Below, in pieces: positions 1-7,924 of a stretch of DNA of 64,000 bases. Origin of the DNA: Cognaticolwellia mytili (GTDB taxonomy: Bacteria > Pseudomonadota > Gammaproteobacteria > Enterobacterales > Alteromonadaceae); NCBI RefSeq assembly GCF_002104475.1, contig NZ_NBOF01000002.1, forward strand, positions 1,024,555 to 1,088,554, written 5' to 3'. Under the pieces are notes generated by a model. It ran no database searches, was not told the DNA's origin, and saw only the letters and a program-made list of their open reading frames with translations. A program made the position numbers and the translations under genes. The number at the start of each line of letters is the position of its first letter. The first letter of the stretch is position 1.

Positions 1-1
1 A

Positions 2-277
2 TCAGAAATTATTTTACGTGATGTCGATTTCCATAATTTTGCCATATTACTGGTGTTACGAGGTGACTCATTCGCCACGCAAGACGGTTTAAATTATCAT
101 CTCAATCTGGTCAAACGAGGTCCAACCAAGGCACTAGCCCTGAACTCTGAATTAAGCAATGCTGCGCAAATTACACAAAGTACTTTTAAAAAGGTATATG
201 ATCAAGCTCACTTGATAAACCAAAATTTTGACTCAACAGAAGCGGCAAAATCATGGTTGAGAACTAAACTAACTTAG
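2..277 (+). CDS. 3' end of a hypothetical protein (5' end outside the window)
   Basis: The reading frame is open from base 2 to a stop at 277, so this is the last 91 residues of a longer or similarly sized protein that starts upstream. The GTG at 53 lies inside the frame and has no obvious ribosome binding site, so I do not take it as the start. The fragment is soluble and ends in a helix reading FDSTEAAKSWLRTKL, which resembles the C-terminal helix of small SpoIIAA/STAS-like proteins (PF11964 type). That resemblance is weak and is inference. A stretch without genes follows. Confidence 0.55.
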   Translation, partial: SEIILRDVDFHNFAILLVLRGDSFATQDGLNYHLNLVKRGPTKALALNSELSNAAQITQSTFKKVYDQAHLINQNFDSTEAAKSWLRTKLT

Positions 278-600
278 TGCTTCACCTGTTTACTCACCTC
301 TCGCTTTAGTTATTCCAATACCATAAACACAAGTTTACTGCTCTACTATGTCTCACATAAATCATCTAAAAATTATATAATTAAGCCTAATTAGGTAATA
401 AAGCTATAATGTTAAATCTTGAATAAAAAGAAATATAGCAAGCTTAACGTCATCATAGGTATCATTAACGGCAAAACGTTTTTAAATAGAGAGTATTTGT
501 CAACGTTTACCACTAGGAATAGGTAGAAAGGAAAATTTGAGTAAGTGCTGCTCATACAGAACCGGGGTTGAATATATTACTAGCACTTAACTCACAAAGT
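278..600. other. Intergenic region holding a diverged repeat copy
   Basis: No convincing gene is present. The region is AT-rich. From about 430 to 575 it resembles the interior and right end of the inverted-repeat element at 29014-29232 (see the repeat entry). No T-tailed hairpin was seen for the upstream plus-strand gene. Confidence 0.5.
430..575 (+). repeat. Diverged copy of the MITE-like element found at 29014-29232
   Basis: Blocks shared in the same order and orientation with the element at 29 kb include ATAGCAAG with a following AAC, GGCAAAACG, TATTTGTC/TATTTATC with AACGTTT/GACGTTT, and TTGAGTAAGTGCTGCT/TTGAGCAAGTGCTGCT. The copy here has no detectable left terminal inverted repeat, and its right end (CTCATACAGAACC) differs. 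It looks like an old, degenerate or truncated member. The boundaries are approximate. Confidence 0.5.
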
Positions 601-969
601 TTACTGTTTAAAGACCTTATTTCCTGACCATGACCGAATCAACGCCCATACTGCAAGCACAATAAAAATAGTGTGTACCAGTACGAAATAGGTGATAACA
701 AATACCCAAGTCCAACCTGAGTTAAAACCACCTAGAAGTATCATCAAAACACTAACAGCTATCAACGCGCCTGCCGCAATTAAATTAAGTTTAATTGCGA
801 ATTTTAGGTGATACTCAGACAAACTATTAGCATTACACTTATTCAGTTTCAACAATAATGCAATAAACGCTAGCACCGGCAAAAAAGTTAAGTTAAGTAT
901 CGACCACAAGGCGATAACAGAAGCTTCTTTGATTTGTTCTTTACTTTGAATCTTTGCTTGTAAATTCAC
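601..969 (-). CDS. Small four-helix membrane protein of unknown function
   Basis: This is a 122-residue protein with a polar N-terminus (MNLQAKIQSKEQIKEAS) and about three or four hydrophobic segments (roughly residues 18-42, 60-82, 86-112). The pattern of a conserved-looking H-x-K-F-A segment before a long hydrophobic hairpin recalls DUF4870-type small membrane proteins, but I cannot assign it. It is the last gene of the minus-strand run after the NorF-like gene, with a 121-bp gap, so it may or may not be co-transcribed with the respiratory genes. Its stop codon lies about 25 bp from a degenerate repeat copy. No catalytic residues are visible. Confidence 0.6.
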   Translation of the reverse strand: MNLQAKIQSKEQIKEASVIALWSILNLTFLPVLAFIALLLKLNKCNANSLSEYHLKFAIKLNLIAAGALIAVSVLMILLGGFNSGWTWVFVITYFVLVHTIFIVLAVWALIRSWSGNKVFKQ

Positions 970-1090
970 TATTCACCACCTTACTTTGATTGTTTAAATT
1001 ATTATATTGATAGCCAAAATAGTTAACATTAGCCTGTAAATTGTTTGGCTATACAACGAATAAATCTCAATCCTATGGTTAAACTTTACG

Positions 1091-1345
1091 CTAGAAAAAA
1101 ACCGTAGCAATAATTAACGATGGAAATAAAATTAAATACATTCGCATTAACCAGCGTAAATTTCTATTAGCATGTTTTAATTCCATAAAATGATCAATAA
1201 CAGTGATGCCTTTATACATTACCGTTAAAGCAACAATAATGCTAACTAACGCTGTCGACTCAAACTGTTCACCCAAAAAGGTGTTAAACAGTGTAATGAA
1301 TATCAGTATTGCCCAAAACCATTCTAATTTTTTAAATTGTTTCAT
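1091..1345 (-). CDS. NorF-like / cytochrome oxidase subunit IV-like small membrane protein
   Basis: The likely start is the ATG at 1345 (protein begins MKQFKKLEWFWAIL), giving 84 residues with three hydrophobic helices. An upstream GTG/ATG extension to 1393 would overlap the preceding gene and has no support. The protein sits 8 bp downstream of a NorE-like subunit III gene. In many proteobacteria NorE-type genes are followed by NorF, a small membrane protein that supports nitric oxide reductase activity. Size, topology and position fit NorF or a prokaryotic cytochrome oxidase subunit IV-like protein. The family call is mostly from context. Confidence 0.6.
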   Translation of the reverse strand: MKQFKKLEWFWAILIFITLFNTFLGEQFESTALVSIIVALTVMYKGITVIDHFMELKHANRNLRWLMRMYLILFPSLIIATVFF

Positions 1346-1353
1346 ATTAGCCT

Positions 1354-1986
1354 CTAACGTAACACGTAAAGTAATGGGAAGATTAAAATCCACATTAAAT
1401 CAATCATGTGCCAATAAACTGCAAGCGCTTCAAGGCCACTGTGCTCAGCCGCAGAATATTCTCCAGCGCGTAAACGAAATATCACCCACAAAATAGCGCA
1501 AGATGCCCAGCCTACGTGTAAAAAATGGTTAAAGGTCATATAGTAGTAAACCGTGTAAAACTCATTAGTACTAGTGCTCAATCCTTGTAGATTATTCCAA
1601 TAGAACTCCCACGTTTTAATAATAAGATAGAATGCACCGCAACTAACCGCTAACCATAAATAACGTTCACATTTTATACGGTCATCGAGTCGAATATTCA
1701 TCATAGCTTTTGCCATAAAATAACTACTCGATAATAAAATGATGGTATTTGCGACACCTAAACTAGTGCTCAAGCCTTGTGGGCCTGTTGCAAACACTTC
1801 GGGATAATGGTACTTGGCAATAAAGTAAGCGACAAAGAATATCGCAAATTCGGTTAACTCAGATAAAATGCCGACCCAAATCGGAATGTTTCCGGGAATT
1901 CTACCAGCACTTTCTTCACTCCAAGAACGAGGAAAAATACCTAATGATTTACTTGGATATTCGTTATTCATATCAACCTTACTCAA
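1354..1986 (-). CDS. Cytochrome c oxidase subunit III family protein (NorE-like)
   Basis: This 210-residue inner-membrane protein has about five transmembrane helices. It begins with a short cytoplasmic leader (ending near GRIPGNIPIWVGILSEL) and ends with helices rich in His and Trp (FNHFLHVGWASCAILWV; YWHMIDLMWILIFPLLYV), typical of heme-copper oxidase subunit III. A free-standing subunit III of this length next to a NorF-like gene is characteristic of NorE, which helps nitric oxide reductase. No subunit I gene is in the window. An FNR/DNR-like palindrome lies about 210 bp upstream (2195-2208). The stop and the next start are 8 bp apart, so the two genes are one operon. It could instead be an orphan oxidase subunit III. 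Confidence 0.8.
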   Translation of the reverse strand: MSKVDMNNEYPSKSLGIFPRSWSEESAGRIPGNIPIWVGILSELTEFAIFFVAYFIAKYHYPEVFATGPQGLSTSLGVANTIILLSSSYFMAKAMMNIRLDDRIKCERYLWLAVSCGAFYLIIKTWEFYWNNLQGLSTSTNEFYTVYYYMTFNHFLHVGWASCAILWVIFRLRAGEYSAAEHSGLEALAVYWHMIDLMWILIFPLLYVLR

Positions 1987-2194
1987 TGTAACGCTAAACT
2001 CAGCATCAATACTATTTAGTTAAGATAACTTAGAAAGGCTATGTTCACCCCAAATGCCATCAACATGGTGTTAGCTAAAACTACAATATAATTAAAGCTA
2101 TCATCAAGAAGTTGTTGCCTATAGAACCATATACCGTTCTCAGGCAACCGCCCAATACGATATCGATAGCATATATAATTAATAAAAAATTTAA

Positions 2195-2208
2195 GTGATA
2201 TAAATCAA
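2195..2208 (-). promoter_or_regulatory. Putative FNR/DNR-type operator
   Basis: On the minus strand the site reads TTGATTTATATCAC. The FNR/DNR consensus is TTGAT-N4-ATCAA, so 9 of the 10 specified bases match with the right spacing. It lies 208 bp upstream of the NorE-like start. FNR-family regulators, including the NO-sensing DNR/NNR, control nor genes in other proteobacteria. A match like this will occur by chance now and then in AT-rich DNA. Confidence 0.4.
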
Positions 2209-2281
2209 ACCTAATAGTGATGGATATAGATATCTCATCAATATCTCGCTAATCTATTAAATTAACTAAAATTAAAAGTAA

Positions 2282-2316
2282 CCCTTTTATAGTCCTAGTA
2301 GCGGTAGGACAAAGGG
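2282..2316 (-). terminator. Compound hairpin downstream of the alternative oxidase gene
   Basis: CCCTTT pairs with AAAGGG (outer arms) and GTCCTA with TAGGAC (inner arms), with a 4-base bulge on one side. On the minus strand the stem is followed by a T-rich tract. It starts 36 bp past the oxidase stop codon, which fits an intrinsic terminator or 3' stabilising stem. Confidence 0.5.
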
Positions 2317-2351
2317 ATGGTGTTATACAGCTACTGTTTATAGCTTCAAGA

Positions 2352-2987
2352 TTAATGCTGATGCGCAGGCAAGTTTTTACTTTCATATGCATCAGCAAAT
2401 AAGTGATTGCGATCGCGATGCTTAGCTTCATCATCGCGAATTCTTAAAATTACGTCTCGTAACATTGCATCTGACGGCAACTTGTAATAATCAATGGCCA
2501 TTTTTGGGGCTATAACGTTTTCAACTTCACCTTCATCAATTTTATTCAGATATTCGGTATAACTTTTACAGGCCTCCTCTTCAAAGTATCCCACTACACG
2601 ATGTGCAATCTTAGAAGACAGCACATAAATTAAGCCATATACAAAAATGAAAACACCTTGCCCCAACAAGACTAGCGATCGTTCAATCCAACTAGGCTTA
2701 GCAATGTCTAAAAATATCATCAGGTGCATTCTTTCATTTTCTGCCTCATCCAATAACTCACGTATCCACCCATCATCATCTTTCATTCGACGTAGTGCTT
2801 TTAAATGGTTAAACATCCCCGCCACCATCCCAGGTACCGCGGCGATAGTTTCTAAAATTACTGCTCGTTTGGCGTATTTTTTTCCATAAAAAATGTTTAA
2901 AAGAAACTTGAGACATTGCGTTATTTTATATGCAACGTGCTCCGAGAATTTAGAAGCATTCTTGTGTTTTAATTCAAAGTTCGACAT
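2352..2987 (-). CDS. aox: Alternative oxidase (ubiquinol:oxygen oxidoreductase)
   Basis: The enzyme oxidises ubiquinol and reduces oxygen to water without proton pumping, at a diiron centre in a four-helix bundle bound to one leaflet of the inner membrane. All six iron ligands are visible in the 211 residues: Glu46 in LET, Glu85 and His88 in NERMH, Glu137 in EEEA, and Glu187 and His190 in DDEAKH followed by RDRNH. The hydrophobic stretch LLGQGVFIFVYGLIYVL (about 107-123) is the usual membrane patch. Bacterial oxidases of this type are resistant to nitric oxide and cyanide, and in Vibrio fischeri the gene is NO-induced. The NorEF-like genes downstream point to the same role here. A 5-4-5 palindrome lies just upstream. 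Confidence 0.95.
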   Translation of the reverse strand: MSNFELKHKNASKFSEHVAYKITQCLKFLLNIFYGKKYAKRAVILETIAAVPGMVAGMFNHLKALRRMKDDDGWIRELLDEAENERMHLMIFLDIAKPSWIERSLVLLGQGVFIFVYGLIYVLSSKIAHRVVGYFEEEACKSYTEYLNKIDEGEVENVIAPKMAIDYYKLPSDAMLRDVILRIRDDEAKHRDRNHLFADAYESKNLPAHQH

Positions 2988-3009
2988 GTGAAGACCCTTT
3001 AATTTTAAA

Positions 3010-3023
3010 TGATAGCGATATCA
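3010..3023. promoter_or_regulatory. Palindrome upstream of aox, possible operator
   Basis: TGATA-GCGA-TATCA is a perfect 5-4-5 inverted repeat centred about 30 bp upstream of the aox start codon. The register differs from the FNR consensus (TTGAT-N4-ATCAA), so I cannot name the regulator. Its position in the promoter or leader would suit a repressor site. Confidence 0.3.
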
Positions 3024-3159
3024 ACATATGACTTAATTTACATAACTCATTAGTTAGGATCGCTACGCTGTATTTAATAAAACTGCTTTCAATAATTTTA
3101 TTCATTTTTATTGCCTTATGCAGAAGCAATAGGAAAAGCACTACTTCTCCTGACTACTT

Positions 3160-3918
3160 TTAGTCAATATCTTTGTCTAAAGTATGAAGCAGATTAATAA
3201 GTAAGCTCGAAGCCCCGAAACGACAGTGCATATTGTTATTCGTCCATTTAGTACCAAAAATGCTATCAGCCATCATAAAATATGCTTTTGCATCTTCAAC
3301 GGTGTTTACACCGCCAGACACCTTAAAGCCAACAGAATTTTCAGCTCCCACTTTTTTTATCACTGATAACATCGTCTTGATAGCATCAGGAGTTGCATTA
3401 ATAAGCACCTTACCCGTAGATGTTTTGATCATATCAGCGCCGGCCTTAATTGATATTTCAGTCGCTTTCTTGATCAAGGCTTCAGTTTTTAGCTCTCCTG
3501 ATTCAATAATAACTTTAAGGAAATTATTACCGCAGGTGGCTTTGCACTGCTTAATCATTTCAAAGCCAACATTTTCATTTCCCGCTATTAACGCACGATA
3601 TGGAAATGTGACATCAACTTCATCTGCCCCGTATATAAGAGCAGCTTTTGTTTCCGCAACTGCAATATCAATATCATCATTTCCATGAGGGAAGTTAACC
3701 ACTGTGACAACTCGAATATCGGGCGTACCTTGCAAGCGTAACTGCTTTTTTGCCAAAGGAATAAATCGCGGGTAGATACATACAGCGGTTGTATTACCTA
3801 CCACTGTATTAGCACTTTTGCACAGCTCGATTATTGTCTCATCGCTGTCATTATCATTTAAGCTAGTGAGATCCATTAATTTAATTGTTCGTAGCGCCAC
3901 AACTTTTAAATCGCCCAT
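3160..3918 (-). CDS. deoC: Deoxyribose-phosphate aldolase
   Basis: The enzyme cleaves 2-deoxy-D-ribose 5-phosphate into glyceraldehyde 3-phosphate and acetaldehyde, the last step of deoxynucleoside catabolism, in the cytoplasm. It is a 252-residue class I aldolase of TIM-barrel fold. The Schiff-base lysine is Lys165 in MIKTSTGK, and the catalytic pair is Asp102 (GADEVDV) and Lys199 (GFKVSGGV). These match the E. coli residues in order and spacing. It stands alone here, without deoA, deoB or deoD, and is divergent from a MocR-type regulator across 137 bp containing a 9-bp inverted repeat. That arrangement suggests, but does not prove, that the regulator acts on it. Confidence 0.95.
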   Translation of the reverse strand: MGDLKVVALRTIKLMDLTSLNDNDSDETIIELCKSANTVVGNTTAVCIYPRFIPLAKKQLRLQGTPDIRVVTVVNFPHGNDDIDIAVAETKAALIYGADEVDVTFPYRALIAGNENVGFEMIKQCKATCGNNFLKVIIESGELKTEALIKKATEISIKAGADMIKTSTGKVLINATPDAIKTMLSVIKKVGAENSVGFKVSGGVNTVEDAKAYFMMADSIFGTKWTNNNMHCRFGASSLLINLLHTLDKDID

Positions 3919-3968
3919 AAAGATTTCCTATTAAATAATATTATCAATTCAACTAGAAAGTGGAGGTA

Positions 3969-3993
3969 TTATAAAAAGAAACAGTTTTTATAA
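3969..3993. promoter_or_regulatory. Inverted repeat between deoC and the MocR-type gene
   Basis: TTATAAAAA (3969-3977) and TTTTTATAA (3985-3993) form perfect 9-bp arms with a 7-base spacer in the divergent intergenic region. MocR-type regulators usually bind near their own divergent promoters, so this is a candidate operator. The arms contain only A and T, so chance is a real alternative. Confidence 0.3.
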
Positions 3994-4055
3994 TAGATAC
4001 AGAAATGTAATTTTTAGGTATAACAGATCATTGCCATGCTATAGTCCATAAATCG

Positions 4056-5510
4056 ATGGAAAAATTTAAAGGTGTTATTTCATTGGCAAAATATGACCTT
4101 CTAGTAGAAAAAGTTAAACACCAAATTCAAAATGAAATTTGGAATGTCGGCGATAAGCTACCTTCATTACGCAAGCAAGTTGAAATTTCAAGCATGAGTC
4201 TAATGACGGTGCTGCACGCTTATCAAATATTAGAAAGCCAAGGATGGATAGTTTCTCATGCCCGTTCAGGGTATTTTGTTGCACCAAAAATTCAATACGC
4301 CAATTCAGAGCACAATAGTTCAGATGCAGCAATTCATACCACTGAAAATGTTGATATTAATAATTTAATTTTTGATGTTTTGCAAGCGAGCAGAACACCG
4401 AATATTATCGACTTTGGCTCAGTTTACCCTGATCCAAAGTTATACCCTCGCTTGCAGGTAAATAGAGCTCTTATGGCGGCTGCGAGCACGATGCCAACAT
4501 CAAGTGCTTTAGATAATCTCCCTCCAGGAAACAAAGATTTACGTCAAATTATTTCTAAGCGTTATGCTGCTCAAGGAATGAATGTTCATCCAGATGAAAT
4601 TGTTATTACTGCTGGCGCATTAGAAGCATTAAATTTGAGCCTTCAAGCAGTAACTCAGCCTGGTGATTGGGTTGTAGTGGAATCTCCAACCTTTTACGGA
4701 TCACTACAGTCTCTTCAAAGGCTCAACTTAAGAGCCCTGTCTGTTAGAGCTCATCCGAGAAATGGAATTGATCTCGATTCATTAGAAAAGGCACTTCAGT
4801 CGCATTCTGTAAAGGCTTGTTGGCTGATGACTAATCATCAAAATCCTTTAGGGTGCACGCTATCAAATGAAAAAAAAGGTCGTTTGATTGAGCTATTGGC
4901 TGAGTATAATGTCTACCTGATTGAAGATGATGTATATAGCGAGCTATATTTTGGTAGCAAAAAACCATTGCCCGCAAAAGCTTTCGATCAGCAAGGGATG
5001 ACAATGCATTGCTCATCTTTTTCTAAAACACTTGTCGCCGGATTCCGCATTGGTTGGGTAGCTGCAGGAAAAATGGCACTGCCGATTCAAAAGCTCCAAT
5101 TAATGAGCACATTGTCAGCTAGCGCTCCGATTCAACTTGCCCTAGCTAAATACCTTTCTACTCGAAATTATGAAAAGCATTTACGTCAAATGCGAAGAAT
5201 ACTAGAACAGAGGAAGTTTACGACCTGGCAGATACTAAGCACTTATCTCCCATCTAGTGTCAATGTAAATTATTCAGAAGGTGGGTATTTTTTATGGGTT
5301 GAGTTGCCGAAACATATGAGTTCTATAGATTTATATCATCAAGCTTTAAAAGAAAATATTAGTATTTCACCTGGAAAGATGTTCTCGGCGAGTGAAAAGT
5401 TTGATCATTGTTTCCGAATCAACTCTTCTTTCGAGTGCTTAGCATCGGAAGAAAAGGCAATAAAAAAATTAGCTGAATTAATTCAAAATTCAATTAATAA
5501 GGGAGCATAA
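4056..5510 (+). CDS. MocR-type (GntR-HTH plus aminotransferase fold) transcriptional regulator
   Basis: This 484-residue protein has an N-terminal GntR-type winged helix (about 10-76, with the KLPSLRKQVEISSMSLMTV recognition region). A long linker joins it to a fold-type I aminotransferase domain (about 115-480). The PLP-binding lysine is Lys324 in SSFSKTLVAGFRIGW, with the usual Asp in IEDDVYSELY and Asn in NHQNPLG. Such proteins use PLP or a PLP adduct as effector; known members control pyridoxal, taurine, GABA or polyamine genes. The target here is unknown. The gene is divergent from deoC. The ATG at 4056 is the first in frame and fits the family N-terminus. Confidence 0.88.
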   Translation: MEKFKGVISLAKYDLLVEKVKHQIQNEIWNVGDKLPSLRKQVEISSMSLMTVLHAYQILESQGWIVSHARSGYFVAPKIQYANSEHNSSDAAIHTTENVDINNLIFDVLQASRTPNIIDFGSVYPDPKLYPRLQVNRALMAAASTMPTSSALDNLPPGNKDLRQIISKRYAAQGMNVHPDEIVITAGALEALNLSLQAVTQPGDWVVVESPTFYGSLQSLQRLNLRALSVRAHPRNGIDLDSLEKALQSHSVKACWLMTNHQNPLGCTLSNEKKGRLIELLAEYNVYLIEDDVYSELYFGSKKPLPAKAFDQQGMTMHCSSFSKTLVAGFRIGWVAAGKMALPIQKLQLMSTLSASAPIQLALAKYLSTRNYEKHLRQMRRILEQRKFTTWQILSTYLPSSVNVNYSEGGYFLWVELPKHMSSIDLYHQALKENISISPGKMFSASEKFDHCFRINSSFECLASEEKAIKKLAELIQNSINKGA

Positions 5511-5645
5511 GTATCAGACAAAGATATAGTACAGTGTATAATTCAAACTCATTTTAAATAATCTACACTAGAGCATTACAAGCAGGTAAAAACCTAATAT
5601 TACTTAGCTAACTTTCCTCCCTTCTAAATTTTTTGTTTTAAAACG

Positions 5646-5675
5646 AAAAAGGCGAGCATGAGCTCACCTTTTTTT
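5646..5675. terminator. Bidirectional intrinsic terminator
   Basis: AAAAAGG-c-GAGC, a short loop and GCTC-a-CCTTTTT form a GC-centred stem with A- and T-tails on both sides. It lies between the convergent MocR-type gene (ends 5510) and ssb (ends 5701), so it can serve both. Confidence 0.75.
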
Positions 5676-5700
5676 AACAAATAATACTCTTTAGTAAGGG

Positions 5701-6384
5701 CTAGAACGGTATATCATCATCAAAGTCGATAGTTGGTTCTTGTGGGTTTACCTTAGGTGCAGACTGCTGTTGGAAGCCACCGCCTTGCTGTGGAGCAGAC
5801 TGTTGCTGAAAACCACCACCTTGTTGTTGAGCAGGTTGCTGTTGGAAGCCACCGCCTTGCTGTGGAGCAGACTGTTGCTGAAAACCACCACCTTGTTGCT
5901 GTTGGAAGCCACCAGATTGCTGTGCTGGTTTATTATAAGCTTGCTGTGGAGCCGCTTGTTGCTGCTGGAAGCCACCAGATTGCTGTGGAGCCGCTTGTTG
6001 CTGCTGGAAGCCACCACCTGCTTGAGCACCACTACCACCACGTGAATCTAGCATTTGCATTGTGCCGTTAAAACCTTGTACAACAATTTCAGTTGTATAT
6101 TGATCTTGGCCCTGGGCATTTTGCCACTTACGAGTTTGCAAGGCGCCTTCAATGTAAACTTTAGAGCCTTTCTTTAAGTATTCACCCGCTATTTCAGCTA
6201 ACTTACCGAACATAACCACACGGTGCCATTCAGTTTTTTCTTTTTGTTCACCCGTTTGCTTATCTTTCCAACTTTCAGAAGTTGCAATAGTGAGGTTAGC
6301 AACACCACCACCGTTAGGCATGAAACGAACTTCAGGATCTTTCCCTAAGTTACCTAAAATAATTACTTTATTGACACCAGCCAT
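5701..6384 (-). CDS. ssb: Single-stranded DNA-binding protein
   Basis: SSB binds single-stranded DNA as a homotetramer in replication, recombination and repair. The start at 6384 gives the canonical N-terminus [18 protein letters not shown]; an ATG/TTG 30 bp upstream would add an atypical leader. The OB fold covers about residues 1-110 ([30 protein letters not shown]). A Gly/Gln-rich linker of about 100 residues has seven GGFQQQ units, and the acidic tip DFDDDIPF ends the protein, which recruits partner enzymes. At 227 residues it is longer than E. coli SSB (178) because of the expanded linker. In E. coli ssb and uvrA are adjacent and divergent; here about 9.5 kb separates them. Confidence 0.95.
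   Translation of the reverse strand: MAGVNKVIILGNLGKDPEVRFMPNGGGVANLTIATSESWKDKQTGEQKEKTEWHRVVMFGKLAEIAGEYLKKGSKVYIEGALQTRKWQNAQGQDQYTTEIVVQGFNGTMQMLDSRGGSGAQAGGGFQQQQAAPQQSGGFQQQQAAPQQAYNKPAQQSGGFQQQQGGGFQQQSAPQQGGGFQQQPAQQQGGGFQQQSAPQQGGGFQQQSAPKVNPQEPTIDFDDDIPF
5769..5902 (-). repeat. Direct DNA repeat inside the ssb linker
   Basis: A block of about 60 bp beginning near 5769 recurs nearly identically 72 bp later (from about 5841), encoding duplicated [15 protein letters not shown] segments. Such near-identical in-frame units can expand or contract by slippage or recombination, so the linker length may differ between close relatives. Confidence 0.75.
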
Positions 6385-6562
6385 GAACAAAATCCTATAA
6401 TTGCAGTAAAGCAATGCTCTACTGATTTAACATTACTCCAAGCGACAACTTGCTCAGAGTATTTATTTTTAATAACGATAAGGGATTCTACCACTACAGG
6501 TAAAAAATTACGCTAGATTTACCTGCTTTTTCTAAAATATTTTATCGACAAAAAATCCACTT

Positions 6563-6961
6563 CTATTCAGTAATAAAGATGTGCTTTTTCATTTCATTTT
6601 CTACGTTAGATGGTATTTTTAAAGAACTCTGATTTTCATAACAAAAATGCACCATCACCGCGGTGCCTGACGCACATTTAATATCGTTCTGCCATAATTC
6701 TTGATAAACATCGAAAGATGAGCCTCCAATTCTGCTAATGTAGGTACGTAAGGTTATTTCTTTACCATAATAAATTTGTGCATGAAAATTAACATCAATT
6801 TTTGCCAAAATCAGGCGCCATTCGTTAAGGTTTAACTCTGGCATAAACCATTTAAAAACAGGGTCTCGTGCCCCTTCAAACCAAACAGGCACCATTGTAT
6901 TGTTGATGTGCCCAAGTGCGTCAGTATCGCTAAATCGAGCTGTTATCACTTCGCTAAACAT
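6563..6961 (-). CDS. Acyl-CoA thioesterase, YbgC/FadM-like hotdog fold
   Basis: This 132-residue single hotdog-domain protein begins with the family signature RFSDTDALGHINNTMVPVWFE, in which the Asp of DTDALGHINN is the usual catalytic residue of 4-hydroxybenzoyl-CoA thioesterase-like enzymes. The following segments (EWRLILAKIDVNFHAQIYYGKEITLRTYI) fit the central helix and strands. Such enzymes hydrolyse short- or medium-chain acyl-CoA in the cytoplasm. It is a lone minus-strand gene upstream of ssb and divergent from a 2OG oxygenase gene. The substrate cannot be told from sequence. Confidence 0.85.
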   Translation of the reverse strand: MFSEVITARFSDTDALGHINNTMVPVWFEGARDPVFKWFMPELNLNEWRLILAKIDVNFHAQIYYGKEITLRTYISRIGGSSFDVYQELWQNDIKCASGTAVMVHFCYENQSSLKIPSNVENEMKKHIFITE

Positions 6962-7089
6962 AAGAACTCTTTAATAAACGGAAATTTACCAAGCATTCTA
7001 CAGATATTTAATTATAAGGTAATTAAATTCATAACGCTTTGTTGTATGCTTGAGCCATATTAATAATAAAATCAAAAGATACTAGAACC

Positions 7090-7788
7090 ATGACCGATTT
7101 CATTGAAGTATATCCAAATGCACTGAGTCCAGAGTTTTGCAAAAAGTTTATTCTGGACTTTGACAACAGCAAGCATAAAGTTCCAGGAATAACTGGTGGT
7201 GGTGTCGACACGACTAAAAAGCTTAGCCAAGATATTTACTTAAATCAGCATGCTGATTTTCAACCAGCCCTTCAAACCATACTTCAAACTTGTGGTGAAA
7301 ACATTACTGATTATATTGGTAAATACTTTTTTAGCTTAATTAGTGGTATTTCACTTACCGTCCAACACCCAAAAACCAAAGAACCCGTCGTATTGACTGC
7401 GGATAATTTTGAAGAAATAGGAAAGCCAAATTTATTTAATTTGGTACGTTACCTGTTTAATTTAGCTCCTGTTAATGCTCAACGTTACGAACAAGGAAAA
7501 GGAAATTATGGATATTGGCACTCTGAAATATTTCCACAATTAGGCGAAAATAAAGCATTACACCGGGTTTTATTATTTTTGATTTATTTAAATGATGTTG
7601 AAGAAGGTGGAGAAACAGACTTTTTCTATCAAAATAAAAGCATTAAACCTAAAGCTGGCACTATGATAATAGCTCCATGTGGTTTCACCCATACACATCG
7701 AGGAAATATACCTATTTCTTCAAGTAAATATGTTTTGACTTCTTGGGTAAGCTTTAACCCCGCAAAGCAAATTTATACAGCAGGTTAA
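7090..7788 (+). CDS. 2-oxoglutarate/Fe(II)-dependent oxygenase (prolyl 4-hydroxylase-like)
   Basis: This 232-residue protein has a double-stranded beta-helix core in its C-terminal half. The facial triad appears to be His144 and Glu146 (GYWHSEIFP) and His203 (FTHTHRGNIP), with Lys213 (SSKYVLTSW) as the likely 2-oxoglutarate-binding base. A Glu in place of the usual Asp of HxD is an unusual but accepted variant. The region LLFLIYLNDVEEGGETDFFYQ is typical of the P4H family. Related bacterial proteins hydroxylate protein or small-molecule substrates; this one's substrate is unknown. It is monocistronic and convergent with pssA across a terminator. Confidence 0.82.
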   Translation: MTDFIEVYPNALSPEFCKKFILDFDNSKHKVPGITGGGVDTTKKLSQDIYLNQHADFQPALQTILQTCGENITDYIGKYFFSLISGISLTVQHPKTKEPVVLTADNFEEIGKPNLFNLVRYLFNLAPVNAQRYEQGKGNYGYWHSEIFPQLGENKALHRVLLFLIYLNDVEEGGETDFFYQNKSIKPKAGTMIIAPCGFTHTHRGNIPISSSKYVLTSWVSFNPAKQIYTAG

Positions 7789-7867
7789 ATTTACAATTAT
7801 TGCTTGAGCAAAGCATCACTATTCAATGCTACACGTGGCATCATGACATACCGTTCGTCCTAAACAT

Positions 7868-7897
7868 AAAAAAGCATAATGAAGACATTATGCTTTT
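7868..7897. terminator. Bidirectional intrinsic terminator
   Basis: AAAAAGCATAATG and CATTATGCTTTT form a long stem around a short loop (AAGA) between the convergent oxygenase gene and pssA. A-tails and T-tails are present on both sides, so it can work in both directions. Confidence 0.75.
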
Positions 7898-7924
7898 AAA
7901 GTAGTAGATTGAAGAAAATAAATT

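Larger units (their letters stand above)
1987..2351. other. Intergenic region between aox and the NorE-like gene
   Basis: There is no gene here. It contains the 3' hairpin of the oxidase gene (2282-2316) and an FNR-type palindrome (2195-2208), so the NorE-like gene probably has its own promoter rather than relying on readthrough from the oxidase gene. Confidence 0.5.

Noticed and set aside
5740..6071. Several long reading frames opposite or offset to ssb with Leu- or His-rich repeats
   Set aside because: They are shadows of the repetitive Gly/Gln linker of ssb and have no independent start sites or family features.
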